This document shows, in pieces, positions 44,187-52,946 of a stretch of 64,000 bases of DNA. Numbering within the stretch: position 1 is the stretch's first letter; every line of letters begins with the position of its first letter. Below the pieces are notes generated by a model. It had not been told where the DNA came from. It saw nothing but the letters and a program-made list of their open reading frames with translations, and ran no database searches. The position numbers and the translations under genes are program-made. The stretch is from Calothrix sp. NIES-2100 (GTDB lineage: Bacteria; Cyanobacteriota; Cyanobacteriia; Cyanobacteriales; Nostocaceae): contig NZ_AP018178.1 in assembly GCF_002368195.1 (NCBI RefSeq), positions 5,236,145-5,300,144 of the forward strand, written 5' to 3'.

Positions 44187-44280
44187 AGTCATTTGTCATT
44201 TGTCATTTGTCATTTGTCATTTGTGAATAACTAGTGTCCAATGCCCAATGCCCACTTGCCCCATGCCCAATGCCCCATGA
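44187..44280. repeat. GTCATTT repeats followed by CCCCATG/CCCAATG repeats
   Basis: Five GTCATTT units, then TGCCCAA/TGCCCCA units (STRR1-like CCCCART) that reach the start codon of recG at 44277. Confidence 0.85.
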
Positions 44281-46763
44281 GTGACAAACCAGATTGGATC
44301 AGATTGCAAAAAGCCTTGGCTGTAGAGGCGGAACACGGTTTTACAGATTTGATGGGTAGACAATATCGCTTTAGTGAATTTCTCAGCCTGACTCTGGGCA
44401 AATTCCCCATTGGTTTACCCGCAACTGAACGCCGTCGCTGGCAAGAATTAGCGATGCAATTTGCTAAATATTCAGATCTAGGTTTGGAAGAGAGACAACA
44501 TTTAGTCGCAGACACTCGCAGGTATCTGTATCAATTACAGCAGGATGATGGGAAACCGCCAGAAAAAAATGGCGTAGTAGCGGAACCAGAGAGAAATTAT
44601 CAATCTAAAAATCAAACTCCCACAACTCCGATTGTGCCTGAAGTGAGTCGGAGACTTGCACCAAAAATTGACCAAAAACTCAGCGATTTACCAGAAATCG
44701 GCATGAGAAAAGCTGATAATTTGGCGCGTCTGGGTTTGTATACTGTGCGTGACTTACTTTACTACTATCCCCGCGATCATATTGACTATGCGCGTCAGGT
44801 AAATATCCGCGAGTTGCAGGCGGGTGAGACGGTGACGATAGTCGCAACGGTGAAGCGCTGTAACTGTTTTAATAGTCCGAAAAATCAGAAACTTTCAATT
44901 TTAGAACTGATACTGAAGGATAACACCGGACAAATCAAAGTTAGTCGCTTTTCGGCGGGTACAAGGTTCACTAGTCGTGCTTGGCAAGAAAGTTTAAAAC
45001 GCCGCTATCCTGTGGGTGCTGTGCTTGCGGCTTGTGGGTTGGTGAAGGAAAGTAAATTTGGCTTGACGCTGGATAACCCCGAATTAGAAGTATTGGCAAA
45101 TCCGGGAGATGCGATTGATTCCTTGACAATCGGTCGGATAGTGCCAATTTATGCTTTAACTGAGGGTATCGCGGCGAATATGGTGCGACAGGCGGTAATA
45201 GCTGCTTTACCTGCGGCGGCGAATCTCAAAGACCCCTTACCCAGTGGTTTGCGGGAGAAATATGGTTTGATGGAATTGAAAGATGCGATCGCTAATATTC
45301 ACTTTCCCCCAGATAGCGCCTCTCTGCAAGTTGCCCGTCGTCGCCTGGTTTTTGATGAATTTTTCTATTTGCAATTAAGTTTACTGCAACGACAGTATCA
45401 AGCAAGGCAAATCCAAACTAGCGCTATTCTGGCTCCCAAAGGACAGTTATTAGAAAATTTCTACGAAATACTGCCTTTTAAACTCACTGGCGCACAGCAG
45501 CGAGTAATTAACGATATTCTCAACGACTTACAACAACCTACACCGATGAATCGGTTGGTGCAAGGTGATGTAGGTTCCGGTAAAACTGTTGTGGCTGTGG
45601 TGGCTATTTTAGCGGCGATTCAATCAGGCTACCAAGCAGCGTTGATGGCTCCGACGGAAGTTTTAGCAGAACAGCATTACCGCAAGTTAGTCAGTTGGTT
45701 TAACTTGCTGCATTTACCAGTAGAATTACTGACAGGTTCGACAAAAACTGTTAAACGGCGACAAATTCACGCTCAACTGGAAACGGGAGAGTTACCCCTG
45801 TTAGTGGGCACTCACGCCTTGATTCAAGACCCCGTAAACTTTCGCCAATTGGGGTTAGCGGTAATTGACGAACAACATCGGTTTGGGGTGCAACAAAGGG
45901 CGCGGTTGCAACAAAAAGGTGAACAACCCCATGTATTAACAATGACCGCCACTCCCATTCCCCGGACATTGGCGCTGACGATACATGGGGATATGAATGT
46001 CAGTCAAATTGATGAGTTACCGCCAGGGAGACAAAAGATACAGACTACAATGCTTACAGGTCAGCAACGTAGCCATGCTTACGACCTGATGCGGCGAGAA
46101 ATTGCCCAAGGACGACAAGTTTATGTAATTTTGCCTTTGGTGGAAGAATCAGAAAAGTTAGATTTGCGTTCTGCTGTCGAAGAACACCAAAAATTACAGG
46201 AAAGCGTTTTTCCTGACTTTCAAGTTGGGTTGCTTCATGGTCGCATGAGTTCCGCCGAGAAAGACGAAGCAATTACGCAATTCCGGGATAACAAAACGCA
46301 AATTTTAGTTTCTACTACCGTTGTTGAAGTCGGTGTAGATGTCCCTAATGCTACAGTGATGCTCATTGAACATGCAGAACGGTTTGGTTTATCACAACTG
46401 CACCAACTGCGGGGACGGGTTGGGCGTGGTGCAGCGCAGTCCTATTGTTTGTTAATGAGTAGTTCTCGAAGTCCTGACGCGCAACAACGACTAAAAGTGA
46501 TGGAACAGTCTCAGGATGGCTTTTTTATATCAGAAATGGATATGCGTTTTCGCGGCCCTGGGGAAGTGCTGGGAACTCGTCAATCTGGTGTGCCGGATTT
46601 TACACTTGCAAGTTTGCTGGAAGATGAGGAAGTTTTGCTGTTAGCGCGACAAGCAGCAGAGAAAGTCATCGAGATAGATGCAACTTTAGAGCGTTGGTAT
46701 TTGATGAAAGAAGAGTTGAAGTATCGGTATGAGCGATTGATGGGTGGGGCGATTATGACTTGA
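44277..46763 (+). CDS. recG: ATP-dependent DNA helicase RecG
   Basis: An 828-residue helicase that rescues stalled replication forks and processes recombination intermediates. The N-terminal 130 residues are a cyanobacteria-type extension. An OB-fold wedge domain follows (ETVTIVATVKRCNC, LILKDNTGQIKVSRF). The helicase core contains VQGDVGSGKTVVAVVA (Walker A), MAPTEVLAEQHY, VIDEQHRFGVQQR (DEQH), TMTATPIPRTLALT and QLRGRVGRG. The start 44277 (MSDKPDW) is preferred because the longer reading from 44241 is only translated repeat. Confidence 0.97.
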   Translation: MSDKPDWIRLQKALAVEAEHGFTDLMGRQYRFSEFLSLTLGKFPIGLPATERRRWQELAMQFAKYSDLGLEERQHLVADTRRYLYQLQQDDGKPPEKNGVVAEPERNYQSKNQTPTTPIVPEVSRRLAPKIDQKLSDLPEIGMRKADNLARLGLYTVRDLLYYYPRDHIDYARQVNIRELQAGETVTIVATVKRCNCFNSPKNQKLSILELILKDNTGQIKVSRFSAGTRFTSRAWQESLKRRYPVGAVLAACGLVKESKFGLTLDNPELEVLANPGDAIDSLTIGRIVPIYALTEGIAANMVRQAVIAALPAAANLKDPLPSGLREKYGLMELKDAIANIHFPPDSASLQVARRRLVFDEFFYLQLSLLQRQYQARQIQTSAILAPKGQLLENFYEILPFKLTGAQQRVINDILNDLQQPTPMNRLVQGDVGSGKTVVAVVAILAAIQSGYQAALMAPTEVLAEQHYRKLVSWFNLLHLPVELLTGSTKTVKRRQIHAQLETGELPLLVGTHALIQDPVNFRQLGLAVIDEQHRFGVQQRARLQQKGEQPHVLTMTATPIPRTLALTIHGDMNVSQIDELPPGRQKIQTTMLTGQQRSHAYDLMRREIAQGRQVYVILPLVEESEKLDLRSAVEEHQKLQESVFPDFQVGLLHGRMSSAEKDEAITQFRDNKTQILVSTTVVEVGVDVPNATVMLIEHAERFGLSQLHQLRGRVGRGAAQSYCLLMSSSRSPDAQQRLKVMEQSQDGFFISEMDMRFRGPGEVLGTRQSGVPDFTLASLLEDEEVLLLARQAAEKVIEIDATLERWYLMKEELKYRYERLMGGAIMT

Positions 46764-47174
46764 TTGCTCAGTGCTAGAGTACCGATTCAGTATTGACAAC
46801 TTTGACGAATAATTACGAATTGTTAATAGAGTCATAAGTAGTCGGACAGAATTAATTACACAATTTCATTGCGAGCGTTTGCGTAGCGTCTCGTTGGCGC
46901 AGCTTCTCCTAGAGAAGAGAAGCAATCGCAAGGGCTGGGATTGCTTCTCTCCGCTCGCAATGACTGTAATTATTTTTGTCCATCTACTTACTTACTACGA
47001 TCTCCTTTGATTTGTCTATATAAACCTATCGACAACTGGGAATAATAAACTTGCTTTCCTAAAACTAGGGTTGGTGGATTTGCTGCGTTTTATACTGAGA
47101 GTCTTTACTCTAAGCGTCAGTTAAATGCATCACCTCTGAGCTTCAGTTTATTTCCAAAAGATGAGGTTTGCTCT
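46764..47174. other. Gap between recG and the signalling operon
   Basis: 411 bases. It contains the nested palindrome at 46867-46962, and its right half should hold the promoter of the four-gene operon starting at 47175. No gene is seen. Confidence 0.55.
46867..46962. repeat. Nested palindromic interspersed repeat
   Basis: Outer arms CATTGCGAGCG (46867-46877) and CGCTCGCAATG (46952-46962), and inner arms GAGAAGCAATC (46917-46927) and GATTGCTTCTC (46939-46949), are all perfect 11-base pairs. The space between the left arms holds a TAGCGTCTCG...AGCTTCTCC piece. Elements of the CATTGCGAGCG-GCAATCGCAAGGG type are widespread in filamentous cyanobacteria. Confidence 0.8.
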
Positions 47175-47822
47175 ATGAGTCAGATGAGTAGAGACGATGT
47201 TCGTGAACGGCTGGGTAATATCGATCAGATCCGCGATATTATTTTTGGAACGCAACTAAGAGAGTACGACAATCGATTCAGCAAGCTGGAGTCGGATATT
47301 TCGCTGTTGCAACAACAAATGCGATCGCATGTAGAGCAACTGAAGTTAAACTTTTCGGCTGAACTCAAGGCGGGGATTGAGGCGCTAGAAAAAAAACTGA
47401 AGTCACTCAACCAGACAACTCAAGAAGAAACTTTTGACTTACGCCAACAGGTTGATCGTCTGAATAAAAAATTCTCTACCAGTGTTCAGTCGCTTGATGA
47501 GGCGTTAGATAGTCAAACTACTTCGATTCGCGATGAAGTTTTTCAGACTAAAGTCCAATTACAAGACGATGTGACGGCGTTACGAGATCTGATTTTGGAA
47601 GAATTAGATCGACGTTTCTCCCAGTTGACAGACACTAAAGTTTCTAAAGACGATATGGCGGAAACTTTGTTTGCTTTGGGAATGCGACTTAAGGAAACTG
47701 AATTTATTCCCAAACTGCGGGAAGCAGCCGATGAACGCGGCGATAACTATACTGCTGTCACGTTTCTAGAAACTACAAAAGTGTTAACTCACTCCAATGG
47801 TGCGACTGAATTACATTCTTAA
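47175..47822 (+). CDS. Coiled-coil protein of a conserved cyanobacterial signalling operon
   Basis: A 215-residue soluble protein dominated by coiled coil (about residues 35-150: FSKLESDISLLQQQMRSHV, LEKKLKSLNQTTQEETFDLRQQVDRLNKKF). A short conserved start (SRDDVRERLGNIDQIRDIIFGTQLREYD) and a C-terminal helical piece (KVSKDDMAETLFALGMRLKET) flank it. I recognise it only as a conserved cyanobacterial hypothetical. It is the first gene of a four-gene run (56-, 11- and 4-base gaps), so it probably acts with the downstream membrane protein as a scaffold or adaptor. Confidence 0.8.
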   Translation: MSQMSRDDVRERLGNIDQIRDIIFGTQLREYDNRFSKLESDISLLQQQMRSHVEQLKLNFSAELKAGIEALEKKLKSLNQTTQEETFDLRQQVDRLNKKFSTSVQSLDEALDSQTTSIRDEVFQTKVQLQDDVTALRDLILEELDRRFSQLTDTKVSKDDMAETLFALGMRLKETEFIPKLREAADERGDNYTAVTFLETTKVLTHSNGATELHS

Positions 47823-47878
47823 TCAACAAGACAAACTTTGACATTATACTTTGACAATCGATAGCGATACTTACTGAT

Positions 47879-50077
47879 ATGACTCAGGTGAAAAATTCGA
47901 TTTCCCAATCTTTTGAGTTAAAGCCAGAAGAAACTGCACAGATTGAAAATCTAGTAAATCTACTCGTCGATCTCAAAATTATCGAACCACCTGAGCAATC
48001 TTTTCCTGAATTAGCATCAGAAAATAATCATCAGGAGTATATTTTAGAAGAAACTGGATTACTGCGACTCCCTCCAGTTCCATTGGAAGTATGTGAAGCT
48101 TATTTAGAATCTGCTGTTGATTCTCCTTTTTGTTTACCTAATTCATCGCCAGTTACCGATGATAAATTAGAAGAACCTCTGGAAATTATTGCCACCTTTG
48201 AGGAAAAATTAGTTGAATCTAATTTAGATAATTCACAGGATGCATTTCAAAAATTACAAGCGATATTAGTCGGAGGCGAATTAGCAGATTTAAACGATTT
48301 GACGGCTAAACTCGCACAAAAACTCACAAATTTAGAGCATCAAATTTACGATCCTCAAGAGCTAATCAACTTACTACTCCCGTCGATTTCTGAGCTTTTA
48401 AGGCTGAAAATTACGGAATCGAAAGAGGAAATTGCACAGGTATTTACTCCGATTATCGATCAGGCTATCCGCAGTCGTACTGAACAAGATAAAATTAGCA
48501 TGAGTGAAGCATTAGCTCCTGCTGTTCCTCTAGCTATTTCCCACCAGATCATTGTTGCGCCTGAAGAAGTTTCCGATGCGATCGCACCTTCAATGGGACG
48601 AGCAATAAAAAAGCAGATTGAAATTGAACAAAATATCGTTGTGGATGCACTCTACCCAATTATTGGTAGTACCATAGCCAAATATATGGCAGAGACAATT
48701 AGTGCTATTAACCGACAAGTTGAAGAAACCCTCAGTGTCGAAGGGATTAAACGGAAAATTCGTGCCAAATTACAAGGAGTTTCCGAAGCAGAATTAATTT
48801 TCAAAGAATCTCTGACATTTAAAATCAAAGCTATTTTTTTGATTCATAAAGAATCTGGTTTAGTCATCTCAGATATTCAGCAATCTGATGCACAGCAACT
48901 AGAGTCAGAAATGGTAGCAGGAATGCTGACGGCGATTCGCAGTTTTGCTAATGATTGCATCAACCAATCTGGTAGCATATCAGAACTAGACGCGATTGAC
49001 TATGGTACGTCGAAAATAATTTTAGAAGTTGCAGGATATTGTTATTTAGCGATTGTTGTTCAGGGAGAGCCAAGCAAAAAATTCATCCTTGCTATGCGGC
49101 AAAATCTCGGCAATATAGTGCAACAATATGGTGATTTAATTGAAAAATTTGACGGCGTTCCCGATACAATTCCGAATGAAATCCATAGTCTTTTAGAAGT
49201 ACTGAAAGATTCAGATTCGCAGGAGAAAAAGAAAAAAAGTCAACCTTCACCACTATTGGTATTAAGCTTAACATTGCTCGGCATTATTTTCATTCCTTGG
49301 GGGTTTTGGCAATACCATATCGGAATAATTCGTTCGATTGAAAATAAAACTTCCCTGGCTTTAGCTTCTACTCCAGAGTTAGCTGTCTATCGTCTAACAG
49401 TGCAAGTAGAACATAACAAATTAAAATTAACTGGACAAGTACCTAATCAACTTTTGCGTCAGAAAGCTGAACAAATAGTCAAAATAACCTCACCTAAATG
49501 GTTGATTGACAATCAAATTTTATCAGTAGAAGTCCCTGCCGATCCTATATTAGCTGCGGCTGAAGTTAAACGAGTCACCGCAGTTTTAAATCAGATGGAC
49601 GGTACAGCAATTTCTGCTCAATATATCGCTAGTAAAGTAGCTATCGAGGGTACTGTCAACCGGATTACAGATGCTCACACTATTACTCATGCATTTGAGC
49701 AAATTCCCGGTGTAAAGTTTGTATCTAGCGCCGTGCGGGTGCAACCTTTGCAGATTGAAGTTAGATTTTACTTTCAAATCGACTCAGCAAATTTGAGGAT
49801 AACAGATTTAGGGTACAAGGTTCAACAAGTTAAGTTGTTCCTCAATCAGCATCCAAACAAACAGGTTAAAATCGTTGGTTATAGCTATGAGCATACTAAT
49901 GTGAATCCAAGTCAACAGTTAGCCTTAAAGCGAGCAAAAGCTGTACAACAAGCACTAATTAATCAAGGCGTTAACCCATCTCGTCTACACATTATCGGAA
50001 AAACAAATTTACCGCCAGGAATTGATGCTACTCAACCCTCATGGTTAAGCAGATGTGTCATTATAGAAGCTATTTAA
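47879..50077 (+). CDS. Membrane protein with Roadblock-like, BON and OmpA-like domains
   Basis: A 732-residue protein. Residues 1-300 are cytoplasmic: an acidic N-terminus, then a helical region (about 155-300, with repeated ...APVIxxAI-type helices). Residues about 314-425 form a strand-helix-strand-helix domain (AIFLIHKESGLVISDI, LESEMVAGMLTAIRSF, KIILEVAGYCYLAIVVQG, ILAMRQNLGNIV). This resembles a Roadblock/LC7 (MglB) domain, my inference from topology. One transmembrane helix spans 456-476. Outside lie a BON domain (about 500-555), a second BON-like unit (560-620) and an OmpA/MotB-like C-terminus (625-732: KQVKIVGYSY, LALKRAKAVQQALINQGVNPSRL). It would connect the periplasm or cell wall with the GTPase encoded next. 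Confidence 0.85.
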   Translation: MTQVKNSISQSFELKPEETAQIENLVNLLVDLKIIEPPEQSFPELASENNHQEYILEETGLLRLPPVPLEVCEAYLESAVDSPFCLPNSSPVTDDKLEEPLEIIATFEEKLVESNLDNSQDAFQKLQAILVGGELADLNDLTAKLAQKLTNLEHQIYDPQELINLLLPSISELLRLKITESKEEIAQVFTPIIDQAIRSRTEQDKISMSEALAPAVPLAISHQIIVAPEEVSDAIAPSMGRAIKKQIEIEQNIVVDALYPIIGSTIAKYMAETISAINRQVEETLSVEGIKRKIRAKLQGVSEAELIFKESLTFKIKAIFLIHKESGLVISDIQQSDAQQLESEMVAGMLTAIRSFANDCINQSGSISELDAIDYGTSKIILEVAGYCYLAIVVQGEPSKKFILAMRQNLGNIVQQYGDLIEKFDGVPDTIPNEIHSLLEVLKDSDSQEKKKKSQPSPLLVLSLTLLGIIFIPWGFWQYHIGIIRSIENKTSLALASTPELAVYRLTVQVEHNKLKLTGQVPNQLLRQKAEQIVKITSPKWLIDNQILSVEVPADPILAAAEVKRVTAVLNQMDGTAISAQYIASKVAIEGTVNRITDAHTITHAFEQIPGVKFVSSAVRVQPLQIEVRFYFQIDSANLRITDLGYKVQQVKLFLNQHPNKQVKIVGYSYEHTNVNPSQQLALKRAKAVQQALINQGVNPSRLHIIGKTNLPPGIDATQPSWLSRCVIIEAI

Positions 50078-50088
50078 AGTAAAATTTC

Positions 50089-50613
50089 ATGTCTATCATC
50101 TCTAGAAAAATCTGTTTATTTGGTGATTTTGGTGTTGGCAAAACTAGCCTAATTCGCCAATTTGTAGAACGGCAATTTAATGATAAATATCTTTCAACTG
50201 TTGGAGTAAAAATTTCTAAAAAATTGGTTGAATTGTCACCAACAGACTTACAGCAGGCACAAAAAATACAGTTTTTAATTTGGGATATTGAAGGTAGTAA
50301 TAAATTTAAAGCAATTGCTCCTAATTATTTTCAAGGCGCTAAAGCTGCTGTAATAGTTGGTGATGTAACACAACCAGAAACCCTGAATCATCTCCAGGAA
50401 CATATCCACAGTTTTTTAGCTGTTAATCCTCAAAGTTATATTGCGATCGCTTTGAATAAATCGGACTTGATTGCAGCAGAATATTTAGAAAATCTCCAAC
50501 GCATTTATCAATTTAGCGACCAGACTAATGTCATAGCTACCTATACAACTTCCGCGAAAACTGGTAATAATGTTGATGAAATATTTCACATATTAGCTAC
50601 TCATTTAATTTAA
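50089..50613 (+). CDS. Ras-like small GTPase
   Basis: A 174-residue protein with all five G boxes of the Ras/Rab superfamily: G1 GDFGVGKTS, switch I STVGVKI (Thr kept), G3 WDIEGSNKF (DxxG), G4 LNKSD and G5 TSAKTG. It is a stand-alone single-domain GTPase without lipid-anchor cysteines, like the prokaryotic Rup/MglA-type proteins. Where Ras has Gln61 after DxxG, this one has Ser, so it probably hydrolyses GTP slowly and needs a helper. It sits 11 bases after the Roadblock-like/OmpA gene and 4 bases before a histidine kinase gene, so all are probably one pathway. Confidence 0.93.
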   Translation: MSIISRKICLFGDFGVGKTSLIRQFVERQFNDKYLSTVGVKISKKLVELSPTDLQQAQKIQFLIWDIEGSNKFKAIAPNYFQGAKAAVIVGDVTQPETLNHLQEHIHSFLAVNPQSYIAIALNKSDLIAAEYLENLQRIYQFSDQTNVIATYTTSAKTGNNVDEIFHILATHLI

Positions 50614-50617
50614 TAAA

Positions 50618-52945
50618 ATGGAATCATTATTGACAAATCTGTTGTCTATATATCGGATTGAATATCTGACGATTGATGAAAACTTCCAGATTCTGGAGAC
50701 TTCTCCGGGAATTAATCGTCTGAGCGATATTTATGAAGAAGTGCAGCTAGGTGAGGATATTCGGATTGTATTTCCGGAAATAGAGGGACTTGAAGATATT
50801 TTTGATGCGATTCGACAGGGTGAACAAAATAACTTTGAATTAAAAGGAATTAGGCGATCGCCAGATACAGCTTCTCCTTTATATATTAATATAAATATTA
50901 CTAAAGTAGAAAATTATAGCAATAAGATCATAATTTTTGTGGAAGATGTGACAGAACGAATGGTTCTGGAGCAATCTTTATTTCAGGGTGCAAATGAAGC
51001 AAATCTTTTGCTACGTAATAACAAAGCTGCTAAACAATATATTGACCAGATTTTGACATCAATGGCGGATGGTTTGTTGGTCACAACGCTTTCAGGAAAT
51101 ATTAAAAAAATCAACCCAGCCGCCAAAATTTTATTAGAATATGACGAATCAGAACTTATCGGTCAACCTATCAGCAAAATTTTTCGAGAAGTGGATAGAT
51201 GTAAGTTAGCAATCGGCGAAATCGAAAGTATCGTTACAACCCAAAATCCAGAAATTCCTCTACTGAAAGAAGTAGAAACTATTTGTCAAACCAAAAGCGG
51301 TAAAACAATTCCGATAGCTGTTTCATACTCAATAGTTCAGACAGAAGTTGAACATTTCCAAGGTTATGTTTATATTTTGCGAGACATGACCGAACGAAAG
51401 CAAGCAGAACTGGCTAAACAAGAATTTTTAGCGATGATTAGCCATGAAGTTCGGACTCCGATCGCATCGGTAATTGGGATGGCGAGTTTGTTGCTGAATA
51501 CTGGATTAACTACTGAGCAACGTGACTTTGTGGAAACCATCTACACTAGTGGAAATGCTTTACTAGAAATTATTAACGATTTCCTTGACCTCTCGAAAAT
51601 AGAATCAGGTAAGCTGGAATTAGAAGAACAACCTTTTGCTTTGCGAACTTGCATTAATGAAGCGCTTTCTCTACTTGCGCCCAAAGCGAGAGAAAAAAAA
51701 TTAAAACTCACATTTTTAGATACTCCAGAACTTCCAACGACAATTGTGGGTGATATCACCAGACTGCGCCAAGTCTTGATTAATTTACTCAGTAATGCTT
51801 TAAAATTTACCGAAACTGGAAGTATAGAAGTTTCCGTCATAAATCGCCAGCTTCACGATACTACAGAGGAAATTCAGTTTACTGTTAAAGATACAGGCAT
51901 TGGCATTCCCCGCGATCGCCTGGAGCGTTTATTTAAAGCTTTTATTCAAGTCAACTCCTCCATTACTCGACAGTACGGCGGTACGGGGTTAGGTCTTGCT
52001 ATCTGCAAGCAACTGTGTGAGTTAATGGGTGGTAGAATTTGGGTAGAAAGTGAACCAGGTATAGGCAGTAAATTTCACTTCACAATTACTGTAACTGTGA
52101 TTCCAGAAGAAGTTAGGAGTCGGGAGTCAGGAGTTAATGATGCGCAGATTGATACTCATCTAGCCGAACAATATCCATTGAGGATACTTTTAGCTGAAGA
52201 TAATGCCATTAATCAAAAGATGATTGGGTTGATGTTGCAAGGAATGGGTTATCAGCCAGATATTGCTAACAATGGTTTAGAAGTAATCTCAGCGCTACGC
52301 CGCCAACGCTACGATGTAGTATTGATGGATGTACAAATGCCAGAAATGGACGGTTTAACAGCAAGCCAGCATATCTGTCAAGAATGGACACCACAAAACC
52401 GCCCGCGACTGATCGCATTAACAGCAAGTGCAATGTGGGGCGATCGCGAAAATTGTCTAGCAGCTGGGATGGATGACTATCTTGCTAAACCAATCCGGAT
52501 TGCAGAATTGATGCGAGTACTCAAAAGATGTCAGCCTCTCTCTGCGGTGGAGAAACCGATAGAGAACCAAGCAAAAGTTTCCCATCCAATTGATTCTACT
52601 GCCTTAGAAAACATCAGGGGCATGGCAGAGTTTAATACAGAGGTTGAGTTTAAAGAATTTGTGCGGGAAATTATTAATGACTACCTTGAAGATGCTCCTA
52701 AAATACTACAAAATATGCGAGTAGCATTAAGTCAAGGTAATTTCAAAAATCTCAGGCTAGCAACGCATACCCTTTACTCTACCAGTGCTACCCTAGGCGC
52801 AATGACTCTAGCAAGCCACTGTGCAGAATTAGAAATTGTAGCCGCAGTTGAAGAACTGGAAAAAGCAACAGCAGGAATTTTAATGATCGAAACTGAATAC
52901 CAAAATGTTGAAATTGCTTTACAACAAGAAAGGCAAAAACTCTGA
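50618..52945 (+). CDS. Hybrid histidine kinase with PAS, receiver and Hpt domains
   Basis: A 775-residue soluble kinase without transmembrane helices. The order is: a PAS-like input domain (1-115), a second PAS/PAC (145-262), HisKA with the phospho-His at 276 (FLAMISHEVRTP), HATPase (DTGIGIP at 425-431, GGTGLGL at 454-460), a short repeat-encoded linker (about 500-510), a receiver with Asp 571 (VLMDVQMPEMDG), and a C-terminal Hpt-like domain. In the Hpt motif His717 is kept (ATHTLYSTSATLGA), but the usual Lys-Gly after it is Tyr-Ser. It is the last gene of the GTPase operon and ends two bases before a convergent ABC-2 gene. Lacking membrane helices, it could take its input from the GTPase or from a small ligand bound in a PAS domain. 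Confidence 0.95.
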   Translation: MESLLTNLLSIYRIEYLTIDENFQILETSPGINRLSDIYEEVQLGEDIRIVFPEIEGLEDIFDAIRQGEQNNFELKGIRRSPDTASPLYININITKVENYSNKIIIFVEDVTERMVLEQSLFQGANEANLLLRNNKAAKQYIDQILTSMADGLLVTTLSGNIKKINPAAKILLEYDESELIGQPISKIFREVDRCKLAIGEIESIVTTQNPEIPLLKEVETICQTKSGKTIPIAVSYSIVQTEVEHFQGYVYILRDMTERKQAELAKQEFLAMISHEVRTPIASVIGMASLLLNTGLTTEQRDFVETIYTSGNALLEIINDFLDLSKIESGKLELEEQPFALRTCINEALSLLAPKAREKKLKLTFLDTPELPTTIVGDITRLRQVLINLLSNALKFTETGSIEVSVINRQLHDTTEEIQFTVKDTGIGIPRDRLERLFKAFIQVNSSITRQYGGTGLGLAICKQLCELMGGRIWVESEPGIGSKFHFTITVTVIPEEVRSRESGVNDAQIDTHLAEQYPLRILLAEDNAINQKMIGLMLQGMGYQPDIANNGLEVISALRRQRYDVVLMDVQMPEMDGLTASQHICQEWTPQNRPRLIALTASAMWGDRENCLAAGMDDYLAKPIRIAELMRVLKRCQPLSAVEKPIENQAKVSHPIDSTALENIRGMAEFNTEVEFKEFVREIINDYLEDAPKILQNMRVALSQGNFKNLRLATHTLYSTSATLGAMTLASHCAELEIVAAVEELEKATAGILMIETEYQNVEIALQQERQKL

Positions 52946-52946
52946 T

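Noticed and set aside
44241..44276. Longer N-terminus for RecG
   Set aside because: The 12 extra codons are a translation of the CCCCATG repeat and the first strong Met is at 44277.
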